From Bacteroidia bacterium (GTDB taxonomy: Bacteria; Bacteroidota; Bacteroidia; Bacteroidales; BM520): 34,361 bases of DNA. The notes below the pieces were generated by a model. The model was given only the letters and a program-made list of their open reading frames with translations, made no database searches and was not told where the DNA came from. Position 1 is the stretch's first letter. Every line of letters begins with the position of its first letter. The stretch covers positions 1 through 34,361 of the forward strand of contig RZYD01000004.1 of the NCBI GenBank assembly GCA_009930445.1. Reading direction: 5' to 3'. Of the stretch, positions 15,939-23,091 are shown one piece after another. Both the position numbers and the translations under genes were made by a program.

Positions 15939-17321
15939 TTATTCAAGAGTAATTATATCTAAAACTCTTTTAGGCTTAACCAAACTATACATCCTCATCA
16001 TAACCATATCAGCATAGTCAGGAGATCGTCCAATATTCTCTTTAATTTTATCCTTACCGACTAAATAAATCTTTCCGTCTTTATCTACATCTCTCTGCTT
16101 AATCTGTCCCAATTCCTCAATATACTCATCTTTGGCTTTACTATCAAAAGCCTCCTCATCCACACCTAACTCACCAGCCTCCATAACCTCAGCTAATTTA
16201 AAATAGCACTGAGTTTTAAGGTTTCCATAATTCTCATAGAACTCACCTCTCTTTTTCCTTAACTCATCTTGCTTAGTGAGAACAGGTGACGAGCCATTTA
16301 TAAATCCAATACACCCCTTAATATTATCAACTACTCCACCACCAACTCCGTCCTCATCTAAAATGATATGACTGGTCCTGACTTTATACTTCTGAGCCAA
16401 CTTCTTGATATACTTGGCACTCTCTAAAGTGCTACTCCTTATCTCATAGGGAATAATAAACACCTTGACTAATTGTAAGCCCTCCCATAGACCGACAGGC
16501 ATATTATCTCTACCCTTACGAGATACATCACCAGTAAGCCACCTATCCCTCTTGTCATTAACCTTTTGCTTAAATTGGTCCTGAATAACATCAAGGTCAA
16601 ACAGACAAGCAGGGTCATCATCATACTCCCAATTACCATTTAACAATCTCTCCCGAGTATTTTTATCTTTAATCGCCTTTAACTGAGCAATATAATGTTT
16701 TGAGATGAACGGGTTGTCTTTAGCCAAAGCTCTAATAAAGGCTTTCCCTCTCTCCAATATCCCGTCTTTAAAAGGCTTATAAAAATAAGTATAGACCCAA
16801 CCCTTAGAGGGATTACAGGTCCCCAATAACTTAGGGATTAAACCATACTCATCTAATTTAAAACGAATACGAGATTTTATCACTTCCCAAGCCTTGAAAG
16901 TAATCTGATTAACCTCATCAATAAAAGCGCCAGTCAATTCCAAAGAACCTAACTCATCATAATTCGGGTCACTAGGCTGATGAGCCAAATCAGCTAACAA
17001 CACCTCACTCTTATTGATAAACTTAATTAGTCCGTCCTGAGCATTATAAGTAAAATGAACTCCCTGCTTTAACCCCCACTTATGACAGACCTCAAAAAAA
17101 GTCTTTAGGGTAGTTTCCTTTAACCTCTTTAATTTTTTACGACCTATCAGCCAACGAGTTCCTTTATAGGTGATAGCCATTTTAATAATCCAAGCACAAC
17201 CTAAAAAAGACTTAGCCCCACCTGCCCCACCACCAAACACAATCTCAGTGGTCACATCATCAGCAAGATAAGCCCAAGCCTCTTTTTGTTTTTCTGTTTG
17301 TTCCCATTTAATCTTTGCCAT
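15939..17321 (-). CDS. terL: Terminase large subunit (packaging ATPase-nuclease)
   Basis: 460 aa. ATPase part: 'EIVFGGGAGGAKSFLGCAWI' (Walker A), 'GRKKLKRLKETTLKTFF' (adenine/arginine region), 'LELTGAFIDEVNQITFKAWE' (Walker B plus catalytic Glu), 'LLGTCNPSKGWVYTYFYKP' (coupling motif). Nuclease part of RNase H type: 'RWLTGDVSRKGRDNMPVGLW', 'HIILDEDGVGGGVVDN' and 'GRSPDYADMVMMRMY' supply the three acidic residues. Length is normal for the family. It overlaps the small subunit gene by 14 bp. It cuts and pumps DNA into the prohead; headful or cos packaging cannot be told here, although circular closure of the contig would fit either. Confidence 0.96.
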   Translation of the reverse strand: MAKIKWEQTEKQKEAWAYLADDVTTEIVFGGGAGGAKSFLGCAWIIKMAITYKGTRWLIGRKKLKRLKETTLKTFFEVCHKWGLKQGVHFTYNAQDGLIKFINKSEVLLADLAHQPSDPNYDELGSLELTGAFIDEVNQITFKAWEVIKSRIRFKLDEYGLIPKLLGTCNPSKGWVYTYFYKPFKDGILERGKAFIRALAKDNPFISKHYIAQLKAIKDKNTRERLLNGNWEYDDDPACLFDLDVIQDQFKQKVNDKRDRWLTGDVSRKGRDNMPVGLWEGLQLVKVFIIPYEIRSSTLESAKYIKKLAQKYKVRTSHIILDEDGVGGGVVDNIKGCIGFINGSSPVLTKQDELRKKRGEFYENYGNLKTQCYFKLAEVMEAGELGVDEEAFDSKAKDEYIEELGQIKQRDVDKDGKIYLVGKDKIKENIGRSPDYADMVMMRMYSLVKPKRVLDIITLE

Positions 17322-17847
17322 TTTCGCTTTTCTTAGTAGTTATAATAAACTCAAAAGGCTCTAAATCCTCATCCTGACCTAACCCAACCTTTTGGCGATA
17401 CTTTTTCATTTTCCTGCCAGCATAAAAACGAACCATAGAACCGTCACCTTTTATAATCCCCTGTTTAATCTTATCATCAACTATTGTATCAAAACTATCA
17501 TCAATTTCATCAACGGCTTTTTTAAATTCCTCATCCTCCTTATACCAATTATAAAAAGTGACATTTGAAATCTTTACTTTAGCACAGGCATTAGTCACAA
17601 TCCCAAAACTATCTTTAAGAGCATCCAAAAACTTAGCCTTATTTTTAGCAGTCTTTTCCTTTTCCTTACTCCTATCTCTCCCTAATTTATCCTTAGGCTT
17701 AGGGGTTGTTAAATCTGTTAAATCTGTCTTTTTCTTTTTACTCCCTTTTTTAGCAACACTTTTCTTAGCCGAACTCTTTTTCGGTTTTTTTTTGCTTGAT
17801 ATTTCTATACTAGGCAGACTATTTTTTTGTTCTTTTTTTCTTGGCAT
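17308..17847 (-). CDS. terS: Terminase small subunit
   Basis: 179 aa. A Lys/Ser-rich N-terminal 70 residues ('KKKPKKSSAKKSVAKKGSKK') precedes a helix-turn-helix ('IVTNACAKVKISNVTFYNWY', then KEDEEFKKAVDEID) typical of small terminases, followed by 'IKQGIIKGDGSMVRFYAGRK' and a short C-terminal tail that would contact the large subunit. It directly precedes the large subunit gene and overlaps it. It should recognise the packaging start site, which is often in or near this gene. The basic tail is longer than usual and may add unspecific DNA binding. Confidence 0.88.
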   Translation of the reverse strand: MPRKKEQKNSLPSIEISSKKKPKKSSAKKSVAKKGSKKKKTDLTDLTTPKPKDKLGRDRSKEKEKTAKNKAKFLDALKDSFGIVTNACAKVKISNVTFYNWYKEDEEFKKAVDEIDDSFDTIVDDKIKQGIIKGDGSMVRFYAGRKMKKYRQKVGLGQDEDLEPFEFIITTKKSENGKD

Positions 17848-18061
17848 ACTTCATTAAAGTTTTAATTACTCCATATAGAAAATTAGTGAGAACTACTACA
17901 ACGATTGCCTCTCCCATAGATAGCTCTATTCCTAGTAGGCTTAAGAACCATTTACCGATTGAGGCTTCTATCCATACAATCCCGATCGTGATAAATATAG
18001 CAGTAACCCAAATTTTCTTTACTCTCTTTTTCCAAAGTTTATTTATTGTTTCCTTGTCCAT
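17819..18061 (-). CDS. Small membrane protein with two transmembrane segments
   Basis: 80 aa. Two hydrophobic segments ('IWVTAIFITIGIVWIEASIG' and 'EAIVVVVLTNFLYGVIKTLM') are joined by a short loop and flanked by basic ends (KKRVKK, KYAKKKRTKK), giving an N-in/C-in topology. It overlaps the small terminase gene by 29 bp. Two-segment membrane proteins of this size can be holins or superinfection-exclusion proteins; a separate holin-like gene lies at 32849-33052, so the role is open. Confidence 0.75.
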   Translation of the reverse strand: MDKETINKLWKKRVKKIWVTAIFITIGIVWIEASIGKWFLSLLGIELSMGEAIVVVVLTNFLYGVIKTLMKYAKKKRTKK

Positions 18062-18067
18062 ATATCT

Positions 18068-18559
18068 TTATTTAATTTTATTTTGATAGGCATATTTTCC
18101 ATACAATTCTCTAGCTTTTTTATTATACCAAATACCTGCTTCTCTCTCTGTTAAAAATTTTTTTTTATATCTTTTATCATTTTTTTTTATATCTGCTACC
18201 CATTTTTTACGACCTTGATATGTTCTTGAAAAAGACACTCCCTTATATTTTGATGTTGGCTTTCCACCTAAATAACCTCTTTTCTTTTTATTTTCAAAAT
18301 GATTTTTTTCGCTTATTGATATTAAAACCAGATTACATTTTCTATTATCAAGCTGATTTCCGTTCTTATATAATACTTTTTTATTATTCTGAGTCATTAT
18401 TACAAATTTCCACATAGGGATAACTATAGTCTTTCGGTCAACACCAAATTCTCTGAATACTGTGTTATTATTCGTTACCCAATTAAATCTATTAAGATAC
18501 TTATAATCATCATCATCTACAATAGCATATTTACCTCTTTTTAATTTAATCTTTTTCAT
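18068..18559 (-). CDS. AP2-domain HNH-type endonuclease with a degenerate HNH site
   Basis: 163 aa. The C-terminal part 'SKYKGVSFSRTYQGRKKWVA' through 'FLTEREAGIWYNKKARELYG' is an AP2-type DNA-binding domain. The N-terminal part has the layout of phage HNH homing endonucleases ('KKIKLKRGKYAIVDDDDYKY', then 'YKNGNQLDNRKCNLV'), but the usual M-H-R and V-D-H histidines are replaced: 'IPMWKFVI' and 'KVLYKNGNQ'. The metal/general-base histidine therefore appears to be lost, and the protein may only bind DNA. It is placed just before the terminase genes, a common site for homing insertions. Confidence 0.8.
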   Translation of the reverse strand: MKKIKLKRGKYAIVDDDDYKYLNRFNWVTNNNTVFREFGVDRKTIVIPMWKFVIMTQNNKKVLYKNGNQLDNRKCNLVLISISEKNHFENKKKRGYLGGKPTSKYKGVSFSRTYQGRKKWVADIKKNDKRYKKKFLTEREAGIWYNKKARELYGKYAYQNKIK

Positions 18560-18560
18560 A

Positions 18561-18776
18561 CTAATTGCTAGTGATACATACTATCTTAGTTATTCCTGTC
18601 ATTCCTCCATATCCATTATACTGCCATACCTCTCCAACAAGCAAACCAGCCTCGTGGCATTTATTAGTTTCAGCAATTATCTCATCATTAGTCATAATCC
18701 TTGACTGAGCAGACGAACACCCAGCTAATATAATAGGCATTACCAAGATAAATAAAATTAAAATTACTTTTTTCAT
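18561..18776 (-). CDS. Small lipoprotein
   Basis: 71 aa with a signal peptide and lipobox: 'KKVILILFILVMPIILAGCS' (LAGC, cleavage before Cys about residue 19). The mature part of about 50 residues contains 'MTNDEIIAETNKCHEAGLLV' and 'GGMTGITKIVC', with two further cysteines that could pair. Similar short 'DEIIAET..C..AGL' lipoproteins occur in other phages with unknown role. It may block receptor use by later phages (superinfection exclusion) or act in lysis as an outer-membrane spanin-like part; its distance from the lysis cassette favours the former. It starts with an AT-rich leader, no Shine-Dalgarno. Confidence 0.82.
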   Translation of the reverse strand: MKKVILILFILVMPIILAGCSSAQSRIMTNDEIIAETNKCHEAGLLVGEVWQYNGYGGMTGITKIVCITSN

Positions 18777-18780
18777 ATAG

Positions 18781-19518
18781 TTAACTTAATTTTAAAATGT
18801 TCTTAAGTATTTCATCCTCACCGAACTGGTCTTTAAGAATATTAGCATTAGGAATTTGGCAGTGTCCTCCAATCTTTCCTTTAGGAGGGTAAAGAGTAGG
18901 TCTAATAACCTCAGGCTTTCCTAACTCTCTATATCCTTTATTGTAGCTAGTATTGAAATCAGTAAGAACCACATCAAAGTTAGCGCCGATTTGCTCACAT
19001 AACTTATCTACATACTCAGTGAACGCAATACAGTGAGCATAATAGGTAGTAGATACTAATTTCCCTAACTCAGTATTCTTAGAACCTTTGACAACTTTAG
19101 CGTCTAATCCAAGATCGTCTTTAAAATGGAATAGAACTTTTAGACCTAAATTATCATCATCAGCCCCAATATATTTAACAAAGGTTTTAACTCCCTCATA
19201 TAAATTAGGATGAACCCCACGAATAGGAGAGTGAACTACATTCCCGAAAGCTAAAAATAATTGAAAAGTAACGCTTACTTTAACCGTGCTGTGAATAACC
19301 ACAAACTTTGGTTTATATTTATTTATGTTCTCAACTACAACCTCATTAAACTTTTCATTATAAGGGATACAGATATGTAGATATTCCATTCCCTCTCTAA
19401 AATTATTTATCCCTTTAGATAAATCATTCTCCAAGATAAAGAAGTCCTTAGGAGAGTTTATATAGACTTCTTTGATAGCAGTCCCGACTTCGCCAAGACC
19501 TAAAATTCCAATAATCAT
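18781..19518 (-). CDS. UDP-glucose/GDP-mannose dehydrogenase-like protein
   Basis: 245 aa. The N-terminal Rossmann motif 'IIGILGLGEVGTAIKEVY' binds NAD(P); 'VVIHSTVKVSV' resembles the S-T segment of the dehydrogenase family, 'KNTELGKLVSTTYYAHCIAF' corresponds to the central helix with conserved Glu/Lys/Asn region, and 'IGGHCQIPNANIL' resembles the GGxC catalytic-Cys motif. The family is normally about 430 aa; the C-terminal UDP-binding domain is missing, so the enzyme is a short phage form and substrate binding may differ. It lies near a glycosyltransferase gene and probably makes or alters an activated sugar. Confidence 0.75.
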   Translation of the reverse strand: MIIGILGLGEVGTAIKEVYINSPKDFFILENDLSKGINNFREGMEYLHICIPYNEKFNEVVVENINKYKPKFVVIHSTVKVSVTFQLFLAFGNVVHSPIRGVHPNLYEGVKTFVKYIGADDDNLGLKVLFHFKDDLGLDAKVVKGSKNTELGKLVSTTYYAHCIAFTEYVDKLCEQIGANFDVVLTDFNTSYNKGYRELGKPEVIRPTLYPPKGKIGGHCQIPNANILKDQFGEDEILKNILKLS

Positions 19519-19529
19519 ATATTTTTAAT

Positions 19530-19742
19530 TTAATTAACAGATATAAATTTATTATGCTTTTTTAAGAAATCATCAACTGGCTTGTCAAAATTCTTTTGGT
19601 CCAAATCACCTAATATCTCTCTTGCTCTACTCAACCGACAATAAAACCCACACTCACATTTATAGTTTTCATTAAATCTCCTCTTTATCTCATTCCCACA
19701 CATAGGGCATTTATCATCCCGTAAGTTTTCCCAATTTTTCAT
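19530..19742 (-). CDS. Small zinc-ribbon protein
   Basis: 70 aa. 'CPMCGNEI' and 'YKCECGFYC' give a C4-type zinc ribbon (CxxC plus CxC) in the first 40 residues, followed by a helical region ('SRAREILGDLDQKNFDK'). It overlaps the glycosyltransferase upstream by 4 bp, so the two are coupled. Function unknown; a small nucleic-acid- or protein-binding adaptor is a reasonable guess. Confidence 0.7.
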   Translation of the reverse strand: MKNWENLRDDKCPMCGNEIKRRFNENYKCECGFYCRLSRAREILGDLDQKNFDKPVDDFLKKHNKFISVN

Positions 19743-20479
19743 ATTCCATTTATAGGTATTCTCACAATAGGGTTTATGCTTAGATTACCCCCCTGAATTT
19801 TCCTTTTAATCTCAACAACATTATGCCCCCACTTTTTTTGAAATAGGATAGCTTGTTCCTCCTCTTTTTTCATAGTCCGATAACTAGCACAACCTCCTTT
19901 TTTCTTTATATGAGCAGATACATAATGATATTTATTAAATCTCAAAACCTTTCTGAATTTCCTGAGGGCTTGAATAGAATAATCATAGTCCTCCTTAAGA
20001 CCTAATCTCTCATCAAACCTTATATCCTCGTCCTTGATTATTCCCATACAAGGTCCGAGAATAACTGAACTAAAACTAAAGGGCGAATACTCACGATAAA
20101 ATTTCTTATCGCTTTGTAAATTAACGCCCCAAAGTTTAGTCCCTAATTCTTTTGCCATTCTAAAATTATTCTCAAATAAATCATAGACCTCCTGCTCAGT
20201 CATCATAAACATTTCCAAATTCTCGTAATAACCAAATTGTCTAATATCATCATCCAACATCACCAACTCATTCCCCTTACTATTATCAAGAATAAAATTT
20301 CTAATTACTGCCATACCCTTACCTGCTAGATCGTCAGGAATAGCGACTATTTTATTGTCATTATATTTTTTATACTCCTCTACCTCAAACTGATGACAAT
20401 AAATAACTGCTCTACTAAATTTTTTAGCAGTCAGACAATCATTTGCTCTTTTATAACTTGGTATAGCAATCTCAAACAT
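19739..20479 (-). CDS. Glycosyltransferase, TET-associated (TAGT)-like
   Basis: 246 aa. It starts 'FEIAIPSYKRANDCLTAKKF' and continues 'VIRNFILDNSKGNELVMLDD' with the metal-binding DDD, then 'GLKEDYDYSIQALRKF'. The IPS-KR start, the RN-I segment before a DDD and the E-D-Y-D segment are features I associate with the TET/JBP-associated glycosyltransferases that add sugars to hydroxymethylated cytosine in phages, and more broadly with GT-A enzymes. No TET/JBP or hydroxymethylase gene is seen in this genome, so a DNA acceptor is not proven. Neighbours are a zinc ribbon and a sugar dehydrogenase. Early/middle position differs from the late head-module glycosyltransferases. Confidence 0.65.
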   Translation of the reverse strand: MFEIAIPSYKRANDCLTAKKFSRAVIYCHQFEVEEYKKYNDNKIVAIPDDLAGKGMAVIRNFILDNSKGNELVMLDDDIRQFGYYENLEMFMMTEQEVYDLFENNFRMAKELGTKLWGVNLQSDKKFYREYSPFSFSSVILGPCMGIIKDEDIRFDERLGLKEDYDYSIQALRKFRKVLRFNKYHYVSAHIKKKGGCASYRTMKKEEEQAILFQKKWGHNVVEIKRKIQGGNLSINPIVRIPINGI

Positions 20480-20480
20480 A

Positions 20481-20669
20481 TTAACCCTTAATTACTAAAT
20501 TACTGCCACATTTAGGGCAGGTGATAACCCTACCAGTAGCCATATAAATTAAATACAGACAACCAATAGGCAATAGGAATAAAAGCAATAAGAACAAAAC
20601 GAAGTAAGAACCCCTATTCCTAATCTTTGGTTTCCCGTAGTATTTACAAATTTGACATCTAATAGTCAT
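20481..20669 (-). CDS. Membrane protein with split zinc-ribbon (CxxC-TM-CxxC)
   Basis: 62 aa. A CQIC pair near the N-terminus and a CPKC pair near the C-terminus flank one hydrophobic segment 'FVLFLLLLFLLPIGCLYLIY'. This CxxC-membrane-CPxCG layout resembles LITAF-type or zinc-ribbon membrane proteins, in which the two halves fold into one metal site at the membrane face. Role in the phage unknown. The start lies 1 bp after the previous gene's end in the operon. Confidence 0.65.
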   Translation of the reverse strand: MTIRCQICKYYGKPKIRNRGSYFVLFLLLLFLLPIGCLYLIYMATGRVITCPKCGSNLVIKG

Positions 20670-20670
20670 A

Positions 20671-21105
20671 TTATTTTAGATTAACCACAAAAGCGTCAAC
20701 TGAGTGGCGTATTTTAATAATCTCAGGCACTACATCCTCAGGAATATCTAAGGTCATAGTGTCTTTGCTAAAGTCAACTTGCTCAACACTCACATTAAAG
20801 TAAGGTATCTCTAAACCTTTCATTTCCTCTAATTCTCCCTTAACCTGAGCAATATTGTCCTTTAGAGAACGAATAGAAGCCTTATAGTCGTCAAACATAT
20901 CAGGCTTAGCCTCAACATTTTTAATTTTTCCCTCTAACTCTTTGACCTGATCGTTGAAGTAATCTAGGTCAACAGAGATTTTGACTTTATAATTTGATAA
21001 AGCCTCAGTTAGACCGAAAGGGCTTTTAATCTTTAAAGTCCACTGCCTAGCATTTTCCTTGACTGATAAAGCAAGGATTTTAAATTTCATTTTTTGCTCT
21101 GCCAT
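20671..21105 (-). CDS. Unknown protein with a central coiled coil
   Basis: 144 aa. Beta-type ends ('FKILALSVKENARQWTLKIK' and 'FNVSVEQVDFSKDTMTLDIP') enclose a charged helical coiled-coil segment about residues 50-95 ('FNDQVKELEGKIKNVEAKPD'). No family recognised. Spacing of 11 bp to the ParB-like gene upstream; the ATG is preceded by TTTTAATTTT with no Shine-Dalgarno. Confidence 0.6.
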   Translation of the reverse strand: MAEQKMKFKILALSVKENARQWTLKIKSPFGLTEALSNYKVKISVDLDYFNDQVKELEGKIKNVEAKPDMFDDYKASIRSLKDNIAQVKGELEEMKGLEIPYFNVSVEQVDFSKDTMTLDIPEDVVPEIIKIRHSVDAFVVNLK

Positions 21106-21116
21106 AAAATTAAAAC

Positions 21117-21722
21117 TTATTTAATTAAATCAAGGAGTTTCTGACCGTCTAATACACGACCAACCCCTTTTTGTTTATAGTCTTTATTACTACTCTTAGA
21201 TAAAACACTTTTCAATTTAAAATAATCCTCAATAGCCATCCAATCAACTGAATTGTTAAAAGCAAATACTATATAATTATTTTCCTCTAATAACTCAGCA
21301 CTAAACTCCTCCTCCTTAACCAAGCTGACATCATCAGCGAATACCTTACTCAACTCACTCTCCATAAAACCAACCTCTCTCAATAACTTCTCATCCAGTC
21401 CAGCCAATAACTTAGTATCAAACTCACCCTTATTTTTATTCAATCTTAAATTTAACTCTTTCTCATCCTTAATCTGTAAATTCACACCAACACAAGGCAC
21501 TTCTTTCATTCCTAACTCCTGAGCAATCATTAACCTTTGATGACCACCGATAACAATATTTTTCCTCTTAGGATTGATATTGATTACAATAGGCTCAACG
21601 AAATCAAATTTTTTAATTGACTTTTTTAATTCCATTTTTTCCTTTTTCCCAATCTTTCGGGGATTGTAGGTAGCAGGTTTTAATTCACTAACCTTTTTTT
21701 GTATTATTTTTAGATTGCTCAT
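21117..21722 (-). CDS. ParB-like protein (ParB N-terminal / sulfiredoxin-type domain)
   Basis: 201 aa. 'KKVSELKPATYNPRKIGKKE' then 'IVININPKRKNIVIGGHQRL', 'MIAQELGMKEVPCVGVNL' and 'ELNLRLNKNKGEFD' give the ParB N-terminal fold with the GGHQR motif, of the kind that often precedes a DNA methyltransferase in phages. Here the methyltransferase half is absent; instead a C-terminal part ('ENNYIVFAFNNSVDWMAIED', 'GVGRVLDGQKLLDLIK') follows. Such stand-alone phage ParB proteins may nick DNA or regulate a modification locus. It overlaps the preceding gene by 35 bp. Confidence 0.8.
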   Translation of the reverse strand: MSNLKIIQKKVSELKPATYNPRKIGKKEKMELKKSIKKFDFVEPIVININPKRKNIVIGGHQRLMIAQELGMKEVPCVGVNLQIKDEKELNLRLNKNKGEFDTKLLAGLDEKLLREVGFMESELSKVFADDVSLVKEEEFSAELLEENNYIVFAFNNSVDWMAIEDYFKLKSVLSKSSNKDYKQKGVGRVLDGQKLLDLIK

Positions 21723-22152
21723 AATTTTGTTTATCCATATTTATAATATAAATACTCTTGATTTTTTCTCCCCTGAACTCTCCTTTATCAATAGCCTTTT
21801 TAATGGCATTAGTAGCTTTATCTAATACCTGTTTAGCCTCCTTATCAAAATTCAATTTCAAATTTTTAAACTTCTCTTTAGCCTCTTTCTTGATCGTAGG
21901 TAAAAATTGATATTTAGCCCCGTGTAGCATACGCAAATAAGCAACCCTATTATTCTCATCATCCTGAACCTCAACAGGCGAATAAATAACAGCCCTTTCT
22001 TTATTCCCATTCTTATACTCTACTGCGACAAGCACAGAACCAATCAAGAAATATTTAACCTCTTGCTTAATTCCTTTTTTTGACTTTTTATATTTACTAT
22101 CAAAATCTACTTTAAAAAATAGATTTCTTTTAATTGTGTTTTTAATATCCAT
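21688..22152 (-). CDS. Unknown basic protein
   Basis: 154 aa, rich in Lys with two beta-like segments ('YFLIGSVLVAVEYKNGNKER', 'AVIYSPVEVQDDENNRVAYL') and a helical C-terminal half ('EAKQVLDKATNAIKKAIDKG'). The last 15 residues (KQNYEQSKNNTKKG) overlap the start of the ParB-like gene and could be dispensable. No family recognised. It lies between the initiator-side genes and the ParB/sugar cluster. Confidence 0.6.
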   Translation of the reverse strand: MDIKNTIKRNLFFKVDFDSKYKKSKKGIKQEVKYFLIGSVLVAVEYKNGNKERAVIYSPVEVQDDENNRVAYLRMLHGAKYQFLPTIKKEAKEKFKNLKLNFDKEAKQVLDKATNAIKKAIDKGEFRGEKIKSIYIINMDKQNYEQSKNNTKKG

Positions 22153-22155
22153 AGA

Positions 22156-22368
22156 CTAATTTTTTATTTTATACTTAACTCCGTTAATATTTAGAGTGCC
22201 TTTCATTCCATATAAAGCCCCGATTAACTTTAACCCGTCTTTATTGAAAATCTTTTTAGCACACCAACGCCAAACGAATTTAGGCATAAAATTAGGTTTC
22301 TTTCTTAGAAATATGATGAAAGAGTTTCTTGTCCCCTTTCTAATTTTTTTAGCTTCCTTTGTGTTCAT
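22156..22368 (-). CDS. Small basic protein, unknown function
   Basis: 70 aa, very basic ('RKGTRNSFIIFLRKKPNFMP', then 'FVWRWCAKKIFNKDGLKLIG'). It overlaps the 3' end of the initiator-like gene by 20 bp, suggesting coupled translation. Aromatic and basic clusters suggest an amphipathic or membrane-associated helix, or nucleic-acid binding. No family recognised. The plus-strand ORF 22196-22387 over it is a shadow. Confidence 0.55.
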   Translation of the reverse strand: MNTKEAKKIRKGTRNSFIIFLRKKPNFMPKFVWRWCAKKIFNKDGLKLIGALYGMKGTLNINGVKYKIKN

Positions 22369-23053
22369 AGGTAAATTTGTTAGATAATTTTTTTCTCATT
22401 TCAGCTAGATGTTTATTTATTCTAGCTTGTTCCTCAGGTGTTCTTTCTACTTTAGCCTCTCTTATCATTCTTTGAGTTTCAGTTTCAACTTGCTTTTTAT
22501 TTTCTTGCCTTATCTCACTATCACTAGGCAATTTCTTATATTCAGGCTTAGCCCACTTCTTATTATTCCTGAGCCAAGTAGACCACCTCTGACGCATAGC
22601 AAAAGTTTTCTGTTTTTGCCAGTGTTCTTTTTTGCCTCCGTCATTCTTAGCAGTCCAATAATCAATGAACGCTTTTCTCTCCTCATATAAATCAGCAGGG
22701 ATTGAACCGACAAGATCGTCAAACTTTTCTTTAAAAGACTTATTGCCACTACCCTTGACTGGCTCTGTAATAATTTGAGGATAAATCTTTCTTAGGTTTC
22801 CCCCAGCCCTATCAACCTCACTCTTTAAAAATCCTCTATCCTCTAAACTCTTAATCAATCTACTGACCTGAGTAATTGAGATTTTAAATAACTCAGCAAA
22901 ATACTGATTACTAGCCCAGCAATATCCCTCTTGATTACTTAATGCTGTTATCTCTGCGAACAATAGTTTAGCAGTAGAACCAACAACATCATCATATCTC
23001 ACAGTAGCAGGAATAATCGCCCAAAAGCTAGGTCTTTCTTTTTCATTCTCCAT
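22349..23053 (-). CDS. Replication initiator-like protein (HTH_36-type winged helix)
   Basis: 234 aa from the ATG at 23053 (MENEKERPSFWAIIPATVRY...). The ORF track begins at a GTG at 23068, but those five codons are the promoter -10 itself. The N-terminal 100 residues are the helix-turn-helix domain of phage replication organisers ('VGSTAKLLFAEITALSNQEG', 'YCWASNQYFAELFKISITQV', 'SRLIKSLEDRGFLKSEVDRA'). The middle is a linker, and residues about 135-234 are basic and charged ('DYWTAKNDGGKKEHWQKQKT', 'RTPEEQARINKHLAEMRKKL'). It would bind the origin and load the host helicase. It is probably leaderless: TATAAT is followed by six bases and then ATG. Confidence 0.75.
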   Translation of the reverse strand: MENEKERPSFWAIIPATVRYDDVVGSTAKLLFAEITALSNQEGYCWASNQYFAELFKISITQVSRLIKSLEDRGFLKSEVDRAGGNLRKIYPQIITEPVKGSGNKSFKEKFDDLVGSIPADLYEERKAFIDYWTAKNDGGKKEHWQKQKTFAMRQRWSTWLRNNKKWAKPEYKKLPSDSEIRQENKKQVETETQRMIREAKVERTPEEQARINKHLAEMRKKLSNKFTYEHKGS

Positions 23054-23059
23054 ATTATT

Positions 23060-23088
23060 ATTATACACTATTTTTTAAACCTTGCCAA
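23060..23088 (-). promoter_or_regulatory. Promoter TTGGCA-N17-TATAAT giving a leaderless mRNA
   Basis: TTGGCA, 17 bp (ending GTG) and TATAAT on the minus strand. The -10 is followed by AATAAT and then the ATG of the initiator-like gene, so transcription would begin at or next to the start codon. The GTGTATAAT core is shared with the promoters at 28570, 28866 and 30871. Confidence 0.8.
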
Positions 23089-23091
23089 CAC

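Noticed and set aside
22510-22749. Minus-strand ORF of 79 aa inside the initiator-like gene.
   Set aside because: It is another frame of the same strand as the initiator-like gene, which has a clear domain and promoter.
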